From Actinomycetales bacterium JB111 (GTDB lineage Bacteria; Actinomycetota; Actinomycetes; Actinomycetales; Actinomycetaceae), in assembly GCA_900163555.1 (NCBI GenBank), contig FUHX01000004.1, positions 98,856 through 162,855 of the forward strand: a DNA stretch of 64,000 nucleotides. The letters are read 5' to 3'. A model generated the notes under the pieces. That model had not been told where the DNA came from and searched no databases. It worked only from the letters and a program-made list of their open reading frames with translations. The position numbers were made by a program, and so were the translations under genes. Below are positions 33,514 to 42,347 of this stretch, in pieces. How positions within the stretch are numbered: the stretch's first letter is position 1; each line of letters begins with the position of its first letter.

Positions 33514-34350
33514 ATGACCACCAACTCGCCCGAACTACCCACGCCCGATTCATCGGGTCGCCCCCTGGCAGGCAAGGTCGTCCTCGTCACCGGAGCGGCA
33601 CAGGGCATCGGCGCGGCCTACGCCAGGCGCGCGGCGGAGGCCGGTGCCACCGTGTACGCGGCGGACATCCGCGCCGTCGGGGCGCCGGGCGAGGCGCGGG
33701 GCGAGGAGGACGACGCCGGCTCCCCTGCCGGCACGGGCACGAGCACCGGCGCGGGCCGCATCCTCGCCGTCCAGCTGGACGTCACGTCGAGGGCTGCGGT
33801 TGACGACCTGCGGGAGAAGATCCTCGCCGACCACGGACGCCTGGACGGGATCGTCAACAACGCCGCGGTCTTCTCCACGATCCGGATGGCCCCGTTCTGG
33901 GAGATCACGGACCACGAGTGGGACCAGATCATGGCGGTCAACCTGCGCGGCCCGTGGGTCGTCGTCTCCGGGATGCTCCCGGCGCTACGCGCGTCGGCGG
34001 GGGCGAGCATCGTCAACATCGGTTCGGACGCCGTCGCCCTGGGCCGCACCCGCTACCTGCACTACCTGGCGAGCAAGGGTGGCGTGCAGGCCATGACCTA
34101 CGGGATGTCCAAGGAGCTCGGCCCCTTCGGCATCCGCGTCAACACGCTCTCCCCCGGCCCCGTCTACACCGAGGTTGACCGCGAGACCGTCACCGACGAC
34201 CAACGCGCCGCCATGCTCGCCGCCCAGGCCCTGCCCCGCACCGCCGGCCCGGACGACATGACCGGCCTGGCCGTCTTCCTCCTGTCCGACGCGTCGGCCT
34301 ACCTCACCGGCCAGACCATCAGCGTCAACGGCGGCCTGGTCCATCGCTGA
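33514..34350 (+). CDS. SDR-family oxidoreductase
   Basis: 278 residues with TGAAQGIG for the cofactor, GIVNNAAV, a catalytic YLASK, and the closing GQTISVNGGLVHR. A Gly/Ala/Glu-rich insertion of about 25 residues (around 55-85) lengthens the loop after the second strand and is unusual for the family. ATG at 33514 is preceded by GAGGAGGG at 9-nt spacing. It precedes a binding lipoprotein by 43 bp, likely an operon, and is divergent from the decarboxylase operon. Substrate unknown. Confidence 0.86.
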   Translation: MTTNSPELPTPDSSGRPLAGKVVLVTGAAQGIGAAYARRAAEAGATVYAADIRAVGAPGEARGEEDDAGSPAGTGTSTGAGRILAVQLDVTSRAAVDDLREKILADHGRLDGIVNNAAVFSTIRMAPFWEITDHEWDQIMAVNLRGPWVVVSGMLPALRASAGASIVNIGSDAVALGRTRYLHYLASKGGVQAMTYGMSKELGPFGIRVNTLSPGPVYTEVDRETVTDDQRAAMLAAQALPRTAGPDDMTGLAVFLLSDASAYLTGQTISVNGGLVHR

Positions 34351-34393
34351 CGCCGCGACCGCACACCCGTTTCCCACCACGAAGGAATCCCAC

Positions 34394-35374
34394 ATGCGCG
34401 CGAACCGACCGACGTCCCTCTCGCTCCTTCTCGCCGGCACGCTGGCGGCGGCCGGCGCCCTCGCCGCCTGCTCCGACGACTCGGGCACCGAGTCCGACGC
34501 CGGCGGTCTCGACCCGGTCGTCATCTCCCTGACCCCCATCACGGACATGGCGCCCTACTACCTCGGGGTCGATCTCGGCTTCTACGAGGAGGAGGGGCTC
34601 GACGTCGAGATCGTCACCAACCAGGGCGGCGCGGCGGCCCTGCCCCAGATCATGACCGGGGACGTCGACTTCGGATCGGCCAACCCGAACACGATCTACG
34701 TGGCGGCGGACCAGGGGCTCGAGCCGCGCATCCTGCTCACGACCTCCGCGTCCACCGGCGAGGAGGGCACCGACGCCGGCGCCGTGCTGTCCTTCGACCA
34801 GTCGATCGAGTCGGCGGCGGACCTGGCAGGGGCGACCGTCTCGGTCCCCACCTTCAACAGCATCGGCGACGTCACCATCAACCACGCGGTCGACGAGGAC
34901 GGCGGGGACCACACCGCGATCAACTACGTCGAGCTCCCGTTCCCGGACATGACGAGCGCGATGGAGAGCGACCAGGTCGATGCGGCGTTCCTGGTGGAGC
35001 CGTTCCTCACGAACGCCCTGACCAACGGAGCGCACGTCGTCACCTGGAACTACGTGGCGATGACGGACGACATGCCCATCACCAGCCTGTACACCTCGCA
35101 GGACACGATCGACGAGCGCGGCGACGTCGTCGACCGGTTCGTGGAGGCGACCTACCGTTCGCTCGACTACGCCACCGAGAACCCGGACGAGGTGACCCGC
35201 ATCCTGCAGACCTACACGGAGCTCAGCGAGGAGCAGATCGCCCAGATGAACCTGGCCGTGTGGTCGCGGGACTTCAACCACGACGGGTACGTGGCGATCG
35301 CCGAGCAGCTCGTCGAGCTGGGGACCGTCACCGAGATGCCCGACGTCGACTCGCTCATCCACCGGCCGGCGTAG
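34394..35374 (+). CDS. ABC transporter substrate-binding lipoprotein (NitT/TauT-like)
   Basis: 326 residues with a lipoprotein signal ending LAAC (C26) and a type II binding fold: ITDMAPYYLGVDLGFYEEEGL, a GGAAALPQIMTGDVDFGSAN hinge and a QVDAAFLVEPF motif. Third paralogue of the set with those at 12457 and 18400. It lies behind an SDR gene and ends 111 bp before a converging IclR gene. No permease or ATPase genes are adjacent. Confidence 0.87.
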   Translation: MRANRPTSLSLLLAGTLAAAGALAACSDDSGTESDAGGLDPVVISLTPITDMAPYYLGVDLGFYEEEGLDVEIVTNQGGAAALPQIMTGDVDFGSANPNTIYVAADQGLEPRILLTTSASTGEEGTDAGAVLSFDQSIESAADLAGATVSVPTFNSIGDVTINHAVDEDGGDHTAINYVELPFPDMTSAMESDQVDAAFLVEPFLTNALTNGAHVVTWNYVAMTDDMPITSLYTSQDTIDERGDVVDRFVEATYRSLDYATENPDEVTRILQTYTELSEEQIAQMNLAVWSRDFNHDGYVAIAEQLVELGTVTEMPDVDSLIHRPA

Positions 35375-35485
35375 CTCCGGCGCACGTCGCCGACGGCGCC
35401 CGCGAGGTCGGGGGCTCGGCGTCGCGCCCGCGGGGTCGACGCCCAACGGTCGGCAACCACCGACAGGTCGCGGCCGGGCCGCGTC

Positions 35486-36271
35486 TCAGGCGCCGAGGTC
35501 CCGGGCCGCGGTCGCGATGGCGTCGCGCAGCGCGTCGCCTGTGCGGCGCAGCTCCTCCTTGGTGACGTCCGACTCGGGCATGAGGACCGTGAGCACGAGC
35601 GGCAGGGGCTGGTGCTCCGCCAGCACGCCGGCCGACATCGAGGTCGTGCCGGGGATGAGGGCGCTGGGCAGCGTGGCCACCCCGTCCCGGCGCGTGGCCT
35701 CGATCTCGGCGCGGATCTCCTCGGGGTCCCGCGGCCCGGGACCGGGCGTGGAGACCTGGGTGTCGATGAGCCGGCCGACCATCGCGTCCGGGAGCATCGC
35801 CAGGAACACGCGGCCGGCGGACGACGCGAACAGCGGGACGCGGGCGCCGGTGCGCGCGATGATCGGCAGCGCCCGGGAGCCGTAGTCCCACCGGACGATG
35901 ATCGGGGCGTCCTCGCCCCAGGCCGCGATGTTGACGGAGTGCCCGGTCCTGTCGCGCAGCGAGGTGGAGTGCTCCGTGACGACGGCCAGGTCGTTGGTGC
36001 GCCGGATGGCCTCGCCGCCGATGCGCCCCGCGAGCGGCCCCAGGTCGTACCGGCCGGTCGACTCGGACTTCGCCACCATGCCCGTGCGGACGAGGCTCAC
36101 CAGGTAGCGGTAGGCCTTCGAGGGGGCCATGTCGAGCATGCGCGAGATGTCGGACAGGGTGATCGGCCGACGGGCCTGCTCGATCGCGGTGAGGATCTGC
36201 ACCGCGTTGTCGACGGAGCCGATGCCCTTCGGGCTCGCGGGCTCCTCCGCCGGGCGATCGATGTCCTCCAT
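35486..36271 (-). CDS. IclR-family transcriptional regulator
   Basis: 261 residues with a winged helix (about 15-80; ITLSDISRMLDMAPSKAYRYLVSLV) and an effector domain with HSVNIAAWGEDAPIIVRWDYGSRALPI and ASSAGRVFLAML. It is more distant from the other two IclR proteins and belongs to the PcaU/KdgR-like subgroup. ATG 36271 has GACAAT exactly 6 nt upstream and no good ribosome site, so the mRNA is probably leaderless. It converges on the SDR/binding-protein operon and follows the ThDP enzyme gene. Confidence 0.9.
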   Translation of the reverse strand: MEDIDRPAEEPASPKGIGSVDNAVQILTAIEQARRPITLSDISRMLDMAPSKAYRYLVSLVRTGMVAKSESTGRYDLGPLAGRIGGEAIRRTNDLAVVTEHSTSLRDRTGHSVNIAAWGEDAPIIVRWDYGSRALPIIARTGARVPLFASSAGRVFLAMLPDAMVGRLIDTQVSTPGPGPRDPEEIRAEIEATRRDGVATLPSALIPGTTSMSAGVLAEHQPLPLVLTVLMPESDVTKEELRRTGDALRDAIATAARDLGA

Positions 36272-36363
36272 GCGGTCATTGTCCCCTGCGCGGGGCGGGC
36301 CCGTGCGCGCCCCGCGCGCGTCCGCCGTCGTCGGGCGGGCGCAGGAACCTGCCGTCGGGGGCA

Positions 36364-36575
36364 CTGGTCCGCACCGCCCTCTCCCACGAAAGGGCGGTGA
36401 GTGGCATGTTCCGGGCGCAGAACCGTGCCACTCACCGCCCCGACGACGCACGCGGCCGGCCCGCCCGTCGGGCGGGCGTGGCTACTCGCGGACGAGACCC
36501 GCCGCCGTCGACGGCGCGTAGCCGGGTTCAACGTGCACGTCGAGCAGGACGGCGGACCCGGACTCGTAGGCCGCG
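36364..36575. repeat. Left copy of an approximately 213-bp direct repeat
   Basis: Strongly similar (about nine bases in ten by eye) to 40046-40259 in the same orientation. It contains two hairpins and the last 94 bp of the ThDP enzyme gene. The larger hairpin has 15-bp arms (36392-36406 with 36426-36440). The two copies bracket the ThDP enzyme and carrier genes. Confidence 0.85.
36392..36440. terminator. Nested hairpin downstream of the ThDP enzyme gene
   Basis: Perfect 15-bp arms enclose a 19-nt loop whose core GTTCCGGGCGCAGAAC can itself pair at its ends. It lies 41 bp beyond the ThDP gene stop, where a terminator is expected. A twin is at 40075-40122. Confidence 0.65.
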
Positions 36576-38230
36576 AGTGCCTCGTCGATCGCGCCGGCGA
36601 GCTCGCCGACGGCGCGCACGGGACCGATGCCGTGCAGACCCTGCGCCCGCGCCATCGCCCCCAGGTCCGGCGCCGGGGAGTCGATCCGCTGGCCGACCCA
36701 CCGGCGGCTCGCGTCCCGCCCGCGCTCGTTCGCGATCCGCTCCTGGTGGATCTCGTCGTTGAAGTAGGACCGGTTGTTCGCGACCACGACCAGCATCGGG
36801 ATGCCCTGCTCCGCCGCGGTCCACAGGGCCTGGACGCCCATCATGGTGTCGCCGTCGCCGAGGATCGCGAGCGGGATCCGGCCCGAGCCCCGCAGCGCGA
36901 GCGCGGCGCCGACCGCCATGCCGGGACCCGACCCGACGCCGGCCCCTCCGTCGGAGCCGAGATAGTCCATCGGACCGTCGAACGCCCAGAAGGCGCCGTC
37001 CCAGCCGAGCGGGACCCGCACGACCGTCGTCCGGCGTCTCGCGAGCGCGCGCTGGAGTCCCCCAGAGAGGTCGGCGAGCCGGATCCGGTCGCCGTCGTCC
37101 GCCCCGGAGGCATCGCCGGTGTCGTCCGCGGCCACATCCTTGGGCTCCGGGCGCACCCAGGTCGACGGCTGCGCGTCGAGAGCACCCGCGAGCTGCTCGA
37201 CGGCCGCGTCCGCCGACGTCGGCAACCAGGTCGCCACGTCGGGGAGCGCCTGGTGGTCCTTGCTCCACGTGCCCGGGTGCATCGGCTCGAGGCTCGCGAG
37301 CACGACCGCCTGGTCCGGCGTGGAACCCGCCTGCCTGATCGTCCCGTCGACGTCGATCCAGTCGAGCGCAAGGACGGCGTCCGCCCCTCGGATCACCTCG
37401 GCCGCCTCGGCACCGAGGAACATGCCCGGGCTCCCGACGTGCGCGGGGTGGGAGACGGGGAAGCTCGTGCCGACCTTGAGGTCGGTGACGACCCGCGCAC
37501 CCAGCCGTTCGACCAGCGCGATGCGACGGGCGAACGCCTCCTCGGTCCTGGCGCCACGCCCCGAGAGGACAACCACCGAGCCGGCCTTCTCGAGGAGACG
37601 GACGGCGTCGTCGACGGCATCCGCCGGTGCCACGGGAACGACCGGTGCCGACGTGCCGATCCGGCGCCTGCGCAGCGGCTCGGCGCCGATGCGCTGCTCC
37701 TGGACCGCGGAGTCCACCACGACGTAGGTCGGGCCGGGCGGCTCGGTCCGGCAGACGTCCCACGCGCGGGCGAGCGACTCCAGGGTGGCGGGGAGCGACG
37801 TCGGGGAGTCGTCCCACTTCGTGAAGGGGCGGACGATGGCAGGCTGGTCGCTCGACGTGTGGATCCAGTCGATCCACGGCCGTCGCCGGTCAGCCGCGTT
37901 CGGGCCGGTGGCTCCGATGATGAAGACCGGCACGCGGTCGCACCACGCGTTGAAGATCGCCATCGACGCGTGCATGAGCCCGACGTTGCTGTGCAGGGCG
38001 ACCGCCATCGGCCGGCCGGTGACCTTCGCCCAGCCGTGCGCGATCGCGACCGCATGCTCCTCGTGCAGGCACACGAGCATCCCCGGGCCTGCGTCGGGCT
38101 CGAAGTTCACCATGCTGTCGTGGAGGCCGCGGTAGCTGGCGCCCGGGTTCAGGGCGATGTACGGGGTCCCCGTCTCGCGGACGAGCTGAAGGATGGCGTC
38201 GCTGCCCCACTCGGGTTCGCTGGTGCTCAT
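36482..38230 (-). CDS. Thiamine-diphosphate-dependent enzyme (acetolactate synthase/benzoylformate decarboxylase superfamily)
   Basis: 582 residues with the three-domain layout of the superfamily. The Pyr domain has the activating glutamate in CLHEEHAVAIAHG (E57 or E58), a central domain follows, and the PP domain has the Mg-ThDP motif GDGDTMMG (458-465) to NNRSYFND (485-492). It has no FAD-type features that would mark it as acetohydroxyacid synthase. Decarboxylation of a 2-oxo acid, or carboligation, is likely. GGGAGA precedes the ATG. It lies 88 bp behind a carrier gene on the same strand, which probably imports its substrate. The 3' end is duplicated at 40165-40259. Confidence 0.88.
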   Translation of the reverse strand: MSTSEPEWGSDAILQLVRETGTPYIALNPGASYRGLHDSMVNFEPDAGPGMLVCLHEEHAVAIAHGWAKVTGRPMAVALHSNVGLMHASMAIFNAWCDRVPVFIIGATGPNAADRRRPWIDWIHTSSDQPAIVRPFTKWDDSPTSLPATLESLARAWDVCRTEPPGPTYVVVDSAVQEQRIGAEPLRRRRIGTSAPVVPVAPADAVDDAVRLLEKAGSVVVLSGRGARTEEAFARRIALVERLGARVVTDLKVGTSFPVSHPAHVGSPGMFLGAEAAEVIRGADAVLALDWIDVDGTIRQAGSTPDQAVVLASLEPMHPGTWSKDHQALPDVATWLPTSADAAVEQLAGALDAQPSTWVRPEPKDVAADDTGDASGADDGDRIRLADLSGGLQRALARRRTTVVRVPLGWDGAFWAFDGPMDYLGSDGGAGVGSGPGMAVGAALALRGSGRIPLAILGDGDTMMGVQALWTAAEQGIPMLVVVANNRSYFNDEIHQERIANERGRDASRRWVGQRIDSPAPDLGAMARAQGLHGIGPVRAVGELAGAIDEALAAYESGSAVLLDVHVEPGYAPSTAAGLVRE

Positions 38231-38318
38231 GGATTCTCCCTGATCGACTGACACATTGAATGTGGTTCGGGGCGACGCGAACGGTCGCCCCCTCGGTGTG
38301 CGGTCGCCCGCCGGACGG

Positions 38319-39791
38319 TCACAGCAGGCCTGGCAGGACGAACAGCATGGTCGTGAACGGCGTGACGAGGACCGCGATCGCCCCCCAGACCAGCAGGGTC
38401 TTGTACATGGAGTCCCGGTCGTCCACGTCCGCGCTCGAGATGACGAGCGCACCGACCGTGGAGAACGGACAGACGTCCACGAGGGTCGCCGCGATGCTGA
38501 GCGCGATGACCATCCCCGTCACCGAGATGTCGCCCGAGGCGAGGAACGGCACGGCGAGCGGGATGAGCGCGGCGATCATGGCCGCGCTCGAGGCGAAGGC
38601 GGAGACGACGGCCGCGATCGCGCACAGGACGAACGCCGTGAGCAGCGGCGACGAGATCGAGTTCGCGAGGTGACCGACGTAGTCGATCGTGCCGATCTCC
38701 TGCATGACGCCGACGTAGGTGACGACCCCGCCGATGAGCAGGACCGCGTTCCACGCGATCTTGGACTCGGCCCCCTTGGAGGACGTGGCTGTGAGCGCGC
38801 GGACGAGAAGCGCGCCGGCGAGCGCGAGCGGCCCGAAGTCGTTGTCGAACCCGAGGGCGATCGTCGCGACGACGATGATCACCAGGAGCGTGATTCCGCG
38901 CTGCCACGTGAACCCCTCCCCCGAGAGACGGAACTCCGCGGATCCTTCGGCGGCGTCCTTGGGCTGGTCGTCCACGCGTGCCGGGACGGGCGCGCCGGCG
39001 GTCCCGTCGGCCACGGCCTCGGGGTCGGCGGTGACCTCGGAGTCGGCGACGGCGTCGACCGCGCCCGAGGCCGCCTCGCAGCCGCCGGTCTGTCCGGCAG
39101 CGTCCCGGCCGGCCCCGCCTCGCGCCCCGACCGTCGCGAGCGCGCCGGTGCGCGCTCGGTTCTCGGACCGCTCGGCGGCGTCGCGACGCAGCAGCTCGCG
39201 CCCGCCGAACACGAGGTAGACGACGACCCCGACCACGACGTTGTACCCGACGTTCGCGCCGAACAGCGCCAGCGGCGACACCTCGAGCCCCTGCCGCTGC
39301 AGGATCTGGTGGGTGGTTGCGCCCAGGAGGTTGAGCGGCGAGAAGTTCCCGCAGTTCGCGCCGTGCAGGATCATCAGGCCGATGAGCCGGGGGCTGATGT
39401 CGTACTTCTTCGCGGCGGCGGCACCCATCGGCGCCAGGAGTGCGACGACCGCAGGCACGAAGCCGCCGATCGAGCCGGCGGCCGCCGTGATGAGGAACAG
39501 CAGCCACGGGATCACCGCGGCCCGGCGCTGCACGGCGGCACCCAGCCCGTCGACCACCCACGCGAGGGTGCCGTTCACGGTCGCGATGCCGAACAGGTAC
39601 GTGACACCGACCAGGAGGATGAACAGGTCCGCAGGGAAGGCGCCGTAGAGCAGATCGATGTCGCCACCCGCGGCGACCATGACGATCACGAGGCCGGCGA
39701 CGAGCGCGAGCGCCCCGAGGTTCAGCCCCCGGGTCGTGCCTATGACGAACACGGCGGCGAGCAGGAGGATGGCGAGGAGGTGGACGTTCAT
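38319..39791 (-). CDS. MatC-type dicarboxylate carrier (SLC13/ArsB-like fold)
   Basis: 490 residues with about 11-12 membrane segments in two halves. The N-terminal half resembles the MatC N-domain (GLNLGALALVAGLVIVM, SIGGFVPAVVALLAPMG, HGANCGNFSPLNLLG). The halves are linked by a long, acidic, Ala-rich cytoplasmic loop (about 205-290). The second half has ASSAAMIAALIPLA and VDVCPFSTVGALVISSA. Carriers of this type move malonate, malate or related dicarboxylates with cations. GGGGAGG precedes the ATG. It is probably cotranscribed with the ThDP enzyme. Confidence 0.83.
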   Translation of the reverse strand: MNVHLLAILLLAAVFVIGTTRGLNLGALALVAGLVIVMVAAGGDIDLLYGAFPADLFILLVGVTYLFGIATVNGTLAWVVDGLGAAVQRRAAVIPWLLFLITAAAGSIGGFVPAVVALLAPMGAAAAKKYDISPRLIGLMILHGANCGNFSPLNLLGATTHQILQRQGLEVSPLALFGANVGYNVVVGVVVYLVFGGRELLRRDAAERSENRARTGALATVGARGGAGRDAAGQTGGCEAASGAVDAVADSEVTADPEAVADGTAGAPVPARVDDQPKDAAEGSAEFRLSGEGFTWQRGITLLVIIVVATIALGFDNDFGPLALAGALLVRALTATSSKGAESKIAWNAVLLIGGVVTYVGVMQEIGTIDYVGHLANSISSPLLTAFVLCAIAAVVSAFASSAAMIAALIPLAVPFLASGDISVTGMVIALSIAATLVDVCPFSTVGALVISSADVDDRDSMYKTLLVWGAIAVLVTPFTTMLFVLPGLL

Positions 39792-40045
39792 CGCGCGCCT
39801 CCCCCGGGCGCACGGCCTCGGCCGACGATCGGCGGGGTTCTTCTGGTCGGACTCGGAACTGGCGTGTGCGACATGGCGCTCCCTTGCGCGAGTTGCTGCG
39901 TGCCGCGTCGGGCTCACAAGCTCGCGTCCCCGGCGCGCGTGGGCAGACTCAATCAGCGCTCCACGGCACTGTCCAGGCACCCGGTTCCGCACGGCAGAAG
40001 GCGGTCGTGCGCGCGGGGCGCGTGTCCGTCGTCGTCGCGTGGACC
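39792..40045. other. Upstream region of the carrier gene
   Basis: About 250 bp between the carrier start and the right-hand direct repeat. It should hold the promoter of the carrier/ThDP operon. I see no palindromic operator and no credible gene here. Confidence 0.3.
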
Positions 40046-40259
40046 CTGGTCCAACACCGCCCTCTCTCACGAAAGGGCGGTGAGTGGCATGTTCCGGGCG
40101 CAGAACGTGCCACTCACCGCCCCGACGACGAAGGAGTGGCCGATCCGCCCATCGGGCGGGCGCGGCTGGTCGCGGACGAGACCCGCCGCCGTCGACGGTG
40201 CGTAGCCGGGTTCAACCTGCACGTCGAGCAGGAAGGCGGACCCGGCCTCGTAGGCCGCA
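40046..40259. repeat. Right copy of the approximately 213-bp direct repeat
   Basis: Second copy of 36364-36575, same orientation. It keeps both hairpins (larger arms 40075-40089 and 40108-40122) and the relic of the ThDP gene end. It stops 10 bp before the MFS gene stop codon. Confidence 0.85.
40165..40259 (-). pseudogene. Relic of a ThDP enzyme gene 3' end
   Basis: Read leftward, this segment encodes AYEAGSAFLLDVQVEPGYAP and then STAAGLVR, against AYESGSAVLLDVHVEPGYAP and STAAGLVR at the end of the ThDP enzyme at 36482. The original stop has been lost (RE-stop has become RDQ) and the frame runs on through the hairpin to a later stop. Nothing of the other 550 codons is present. It is a fragment left by a duplication followed by deletion, not a gene. 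Confidence 0.8.
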
Positions 40260-40268
40260 ACCCGCCGC

Positions 40269-41528
40269 CTACCGCCGAGGAAGCGTCTCCGGCGCCGTCC
40301 GCCACGGGACGAGGCCGACGCACAGCATCACCCCGGCGAGCGCGAACGCCCACGAGTACCCGGCGTTGTCCACGATCAGCCCGGACAGGATCGGGCCGAG
40401 GATCGTCCCGGTGTCCATGGCCATCTGGCTGCGCGCGACGACCTGCCCGCCGCTGCGATCGCGCCCCACGACATCGGCGAGGATCGCCTGCTGGGACGGC
40501 TGGATGCAGGCCGCGGCCATCCCGCCGAGCACGCTGAGAGCGATGACGATCGCGACGTGGCCGGAGAGGCCCAGCGCCAGCGACGTCACGGCCGACGCCA
40601 CGAGTCCCCCGACGAGCAGCGGCTTGCGCCCACGGACGTCCACGGCCCTGCCCGTCCACCGCAGCATCACGAGCGTGCCGATCGCGTACGCGGCGAGCGC
40701 CACGCCGGGCGACCAGTCGCCCGCCGCGGCCGTGGTGACGATGAACAGGGGGACGATCGACATCCGGACGCCGAGGTTCGCCCACCCGTGGACGAACCCG
40801 GAGACGAGCGACGCCCGGTACGCGGCGTTCTGCCAGGCCTCCGCCACCCGCATCGGGGGCTGCGCCGGCTCGGCCACGGCCCGCTTCTTCGCCGCCTCGC
40901 GCTCGGCCCGGCTCGGCCGCACGAACACGGCCACGATGGCCGCCGCGATCAGCAGCGCGACCCCGTAGATGACGAACGGCGCCCGGAGCCCGAGCCCGGA
41001 CAGTCCGGCACCGAGGACGGGGCCGAACACGTTGCCGAGCAGGAACCCCGACCCGAAAAGGGCGGAGGCCCTCCCGCGCGACCGCACGGGCGCGAGCGTG
41101 ATGACGAGCGACGCCGCGGAGATCGTGAACATCGTGGAGCCGATGCCGCCGAGCCCGCGGAACGTGAGCAGCTGCCAGTAGGAGTCCGCGAAGGCGCTCG
41201 CACCGGTCGAGAGCGCCACGATCACGAGGCCCGAGACGTACACGATGCGCGGCCCGAGCCGGCCGACCAGGCCGCCGCCGACCGGCGCGAAGAGGAGGCG
41301 GAACAGGGCGAACGCGGAGACGACGACCGTCGCCCCCGTCACGCCCACCCCGAAGGACCGCGCGTAGGTCGGCAGCACGGGCGCCACGAGCCCGTAGCCC
41401 ATCGCGACGACGAACGAGGCGACGACGAGGAACCAGATCTCCCGGGGAAGCTTCTCGCGCTCCGGCGGCGTCGCGTCGTGGCCTGGCCGCCCGGAAGGGT
41501 CGGGTCCCGCGGTGTTCGAGGTTGTCAT
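40269..41528 (-). CDS. MFS transporter
   Basis: 419 residues with 12 hydrophobic segments. The TM2-TM3 loop is GGGLVGRLGPRIVYV, and GVGVTGATVVVSAFALFRLLFAP and GSGFLLGNVFGPVLGAGL are typical of drug:H+ antiporter-1 carriers. ATG 41528 has GACAAT 8 nt upstream and a GGCGGAG abutting the start, so translation may be leaderless. The 3' end borders the duplicated segment at 40046-40259. It is divergent from a methyltransferase gene. Substrate unknown; efflux is more likely than uptake. Confidence 0.8.
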   Translation of the reverse strand: MTTSNTAGPDPSGRPGHDATPPEREKLPREIWFLVVASFVVAMGYGLVAPVLPTYARSFGVGVTGATVVVSAFALFRLLFAPVGGGLVGRLGPRIVYVSGLVIVALSTGASAFADSYWQLLTFRGLGGIGSTMFTISAASLVITLAPVRSRGRASALFGSGFLLGNVFGPVLGAGLSGLGLRAPFVIYGVALLIAAAIVAVFVRPSRAEREAAKKRAVAEPAQPPMRVAEAWQNAAYRASLVSGFVHGWANLGVRMSIVPLFIVTTAAAGDWSPGVALAAYAIGTLVMLRWTGRAVDVRGRKPLLVGGLVASAVTSLALGLSGHVAIVIALSVLGGMAAACIQPSQQAILADVVGRDRSGGQVVARSQMAMDTGTILGPILSGLIVDNAGYSWAFALAGVMLCVGLVPWRTAPETLPRR

Positions 41529-41604
41529 CTCCGCCCATTGTCCCCCGCCCCGCAGGTTCCGGACACCCGACCGCACGGCCCGCCCCAGGGCCTACGGTCG
41601 GGGC

Positions 41605-42213
41605 ATGAGCACCAACCGTTGGACCAGCGCCGTCGAGCAGAACCCGGGCCATTCCGCCTGGTACATCGAGCGGTTCCGAAAGATGGCGGCCAGCGGCGCG
41701 GACCTGGCCGGCGAGGTCCGGTTCGTCGACGCCATGGTCGGGCGCGGCGCCCGCGTGCTCGACGCCGGGTCCGGCACCGGGCGCGTCGGCGGGCGCCTCG
41801 CCGCCCTCGGACACGAGGTGGTCGGCGTCGACCTCGACCCCGCCCTCGTCGCCGAGGCGAGGGCCCAGTTCCCCGACGCCACCTGGCACCAGGGCACGAT
41901 CGCCGACCTCCCCGGCGTGCTTGCCGCCGCGGGGCAGGACGCGCCCTTCGACGCGATCGTCTGCGTGGGCAACGTCATCACCTTCCTCGCCGACGACGAG
42001 CGGCTCCCCACCCTGGACGGGTTCGCCCGGGTGCTCGCCCCCGAGGGGCGCGCCGCCCTCGGCTTCGGCGCCGGCCGCGGCTACGCGGTCGCGGACTTCC
42101 TCGACGACGCGCGCTCCGCCGGCCTGGTCCCCGACCAGCTCCTCGGCACCTGGGACCTGCGGCCGTTCACCGAGGACTCGGACTTCGTCGTCGCCCTCCT
42201 GCGCCGCGCCTAG
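41605..42213 (+). CDS. Class I SAM-dependent methyltransferase
   Basis: 202 residues, with the SAM site VLDAGSGTGRVGGRL (motif I), the acidic end of the second strand VVGVDLDPALV, and FDAIVCVGNVITFL (motif IV region). The acceptor is unknown. TACGGT at 41593-41598 is 6 nt before the ATG and there is no ribosome-binding site, the signature of a leaderless mRNA. It is divergent from the MFS gene and precedes the phosphodiesterase gene. Confidence 0.85.
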   Translation: MSTNRWTSAVEQNPGHSAWYIERFRKMAASGADLAGEVRFVDAMVGRGARVLDAGSGTGRVGGRLAALGHEVVGVDLDPALVAEARAQFPDATWHQGTIADLPGVLAAAGQDAPFDAIVCVGNVITFLADDERLPTLDGFARVLAPEGRAALGFGAGRGYAVADFLDDARSAGLVPDQLLGTWDLRPFTEDSDFVVALLRRA

Positions 42214-42229
42214 GTCCCGCCGTCCCGGC

Positions 42230-42274
42230 GCCCATGGTGACCGCCGTCGACACGGTCGGCGACCGACCATGGGC
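42230..42274. terminator. Nested palindrome after the methyltransferase gene
   Basis: Nine-base arms GCCCATGGT and ACCATGGGC (42230-42238, 42266-42274) enclose a further imperfect inverted repeat. It lies between two rightward genes and fits a terminator. Confidence 0.5.
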
Positions 42275-42347
42275 GAGTCGGTGAACACTTCGCCCTGATC
42301 GGCCGTTCCGACCTGTTTCCGCGTCCGACGGGACACAGGATGCGAGC

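Noticed and set aside
40123..40268. Possible short gene reading through the ThDP relic.
   Set aside because: The frame encodes only a copied C-terminus and read-through hairpin sequence, with no start or ribosome site of its own.
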